The position numbers were made by a program, and so were the translations under genes. From Thiobacillus sp. UBA6205 (lineage in GTDB: Bacteria > Pseudomonadota > Gammaproteobacteria > Burkholderiales > Thiobacillaceae), in NCBI GenBank assembly GCA_002421825.1, contig DISR01000042.1:1-9184 (forward strand): 9,184 bases of DNA, read 5' to 3'. Shown here one piece after another: positions 9,139-9,184 of this stretch. The first letter of the stretch is position 1; each line of letters begins with the position of its first letter. Under the pieces are notes generated by a model. The model did no database searches. It was given only the letters and a program-made list of their open reading frames with translations, and was not told where the DNA came from.

Positions 9139-9142
9139 CTCC
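9139..9142 (-). promoter_or_regulatory. Ribosome binding site deciding the pilJ start
   Basis: On the minus strand, GGAG (9142-9139) is followed by AACCTC and ATG at 9132, an ideal spacing. The same bases overlap the alternative GTG at 9144-9142, which has only AGTTCTT in front of it. This favours the shorter PilJ. Confidence 0.65.
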
Positions 9143-9154
9143 ACAAGAACTGAT

Positions 9155-9184
9155 TTATTGTGCTTCTACGGACAGAAAAGCGGG
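9155..9184 (-). CDS. pilI: Probable 3' end of pilI (CheW-like adaptor), truncated by the window edge
   Basis: Reading the minus strand in from the window edge, one frame gives PAFLSVEAQ and TAA at 9155-9157, 22 bases before the pilJ ATG. In Pil-Chp operons the gene directly upstream of pilJ is pilI, a CheW-like coupling protein linking PilJ to the ChpA kinase, and a C-terminal hydrophobic PxFL-type tail would suit it. Only nine residues are visible, so the call rests mainly on operon order. The gap could instead be plain intergenic sequence, since other short frames also stop nearby. Confidence 0.45.
   Translation of the reverse strand, partial: PAFLSVEAQ

Overview
The window is GC-rich and gene-dense. 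It most resembles a betaproteobacterial chromosome, perhaps of the Thiobacillus/Sulfuricella type. That placement is inferred from gene content, the compact Chp cluster and codon usage; no marker gene proves it. I see no rRNA, tRNA, mobile element, CRISPR array or sign of recent transfer.

Layout, left to right. On the plus strand, bases 1-244 are the 3' end of thiC (thiamine pyrimidine synthesis). A 190-base gap with two hairpins follows, then uppP/bacA (435-1268), an undecaprenyl-diphosphate phosphatase for cell-wall lipid carrier recycling. A compact hairpin flanked by an A-tract and a T-tract (about 1270-1299) lies between uppP and the convergent minus-strand genes and can terminate transcription from both sides.

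The remaining roughly 7.9 kb is one minus-strand operon segment of the Pil-Chp chemosensory system for type IV pili, transcribed right to left. It holds a probable last few codons of a CheW-like pilI (9155-9184), pilJ (7018-9132, a methyl-accepting chemoreceptor) and chpA/pilL (1314-6989, a 1891-residue hybrid CheA kinase). ChpA carries several Hpt-type modules, a CheA core, a CheW-like domain and a C-terminal receiver. PilJ senses a pilus- or surface-related signal in the periplasm, PilI couples it to the kinase, and ChpA phosphorylates receivers (its own and, by family knowledge, PilG and PilH outside the window) to control pilus motors and often cAMP levels.

This is largely a well-known system rather than a new one. 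The points worth a second look are the Hpt series of ChpA, in which only two of five recognisable histidine sites keep the full HxxKG signature, the absence of pilK, chpB and chpC from their usual places beside pilJ and chpA, and the start codon of pilJ.
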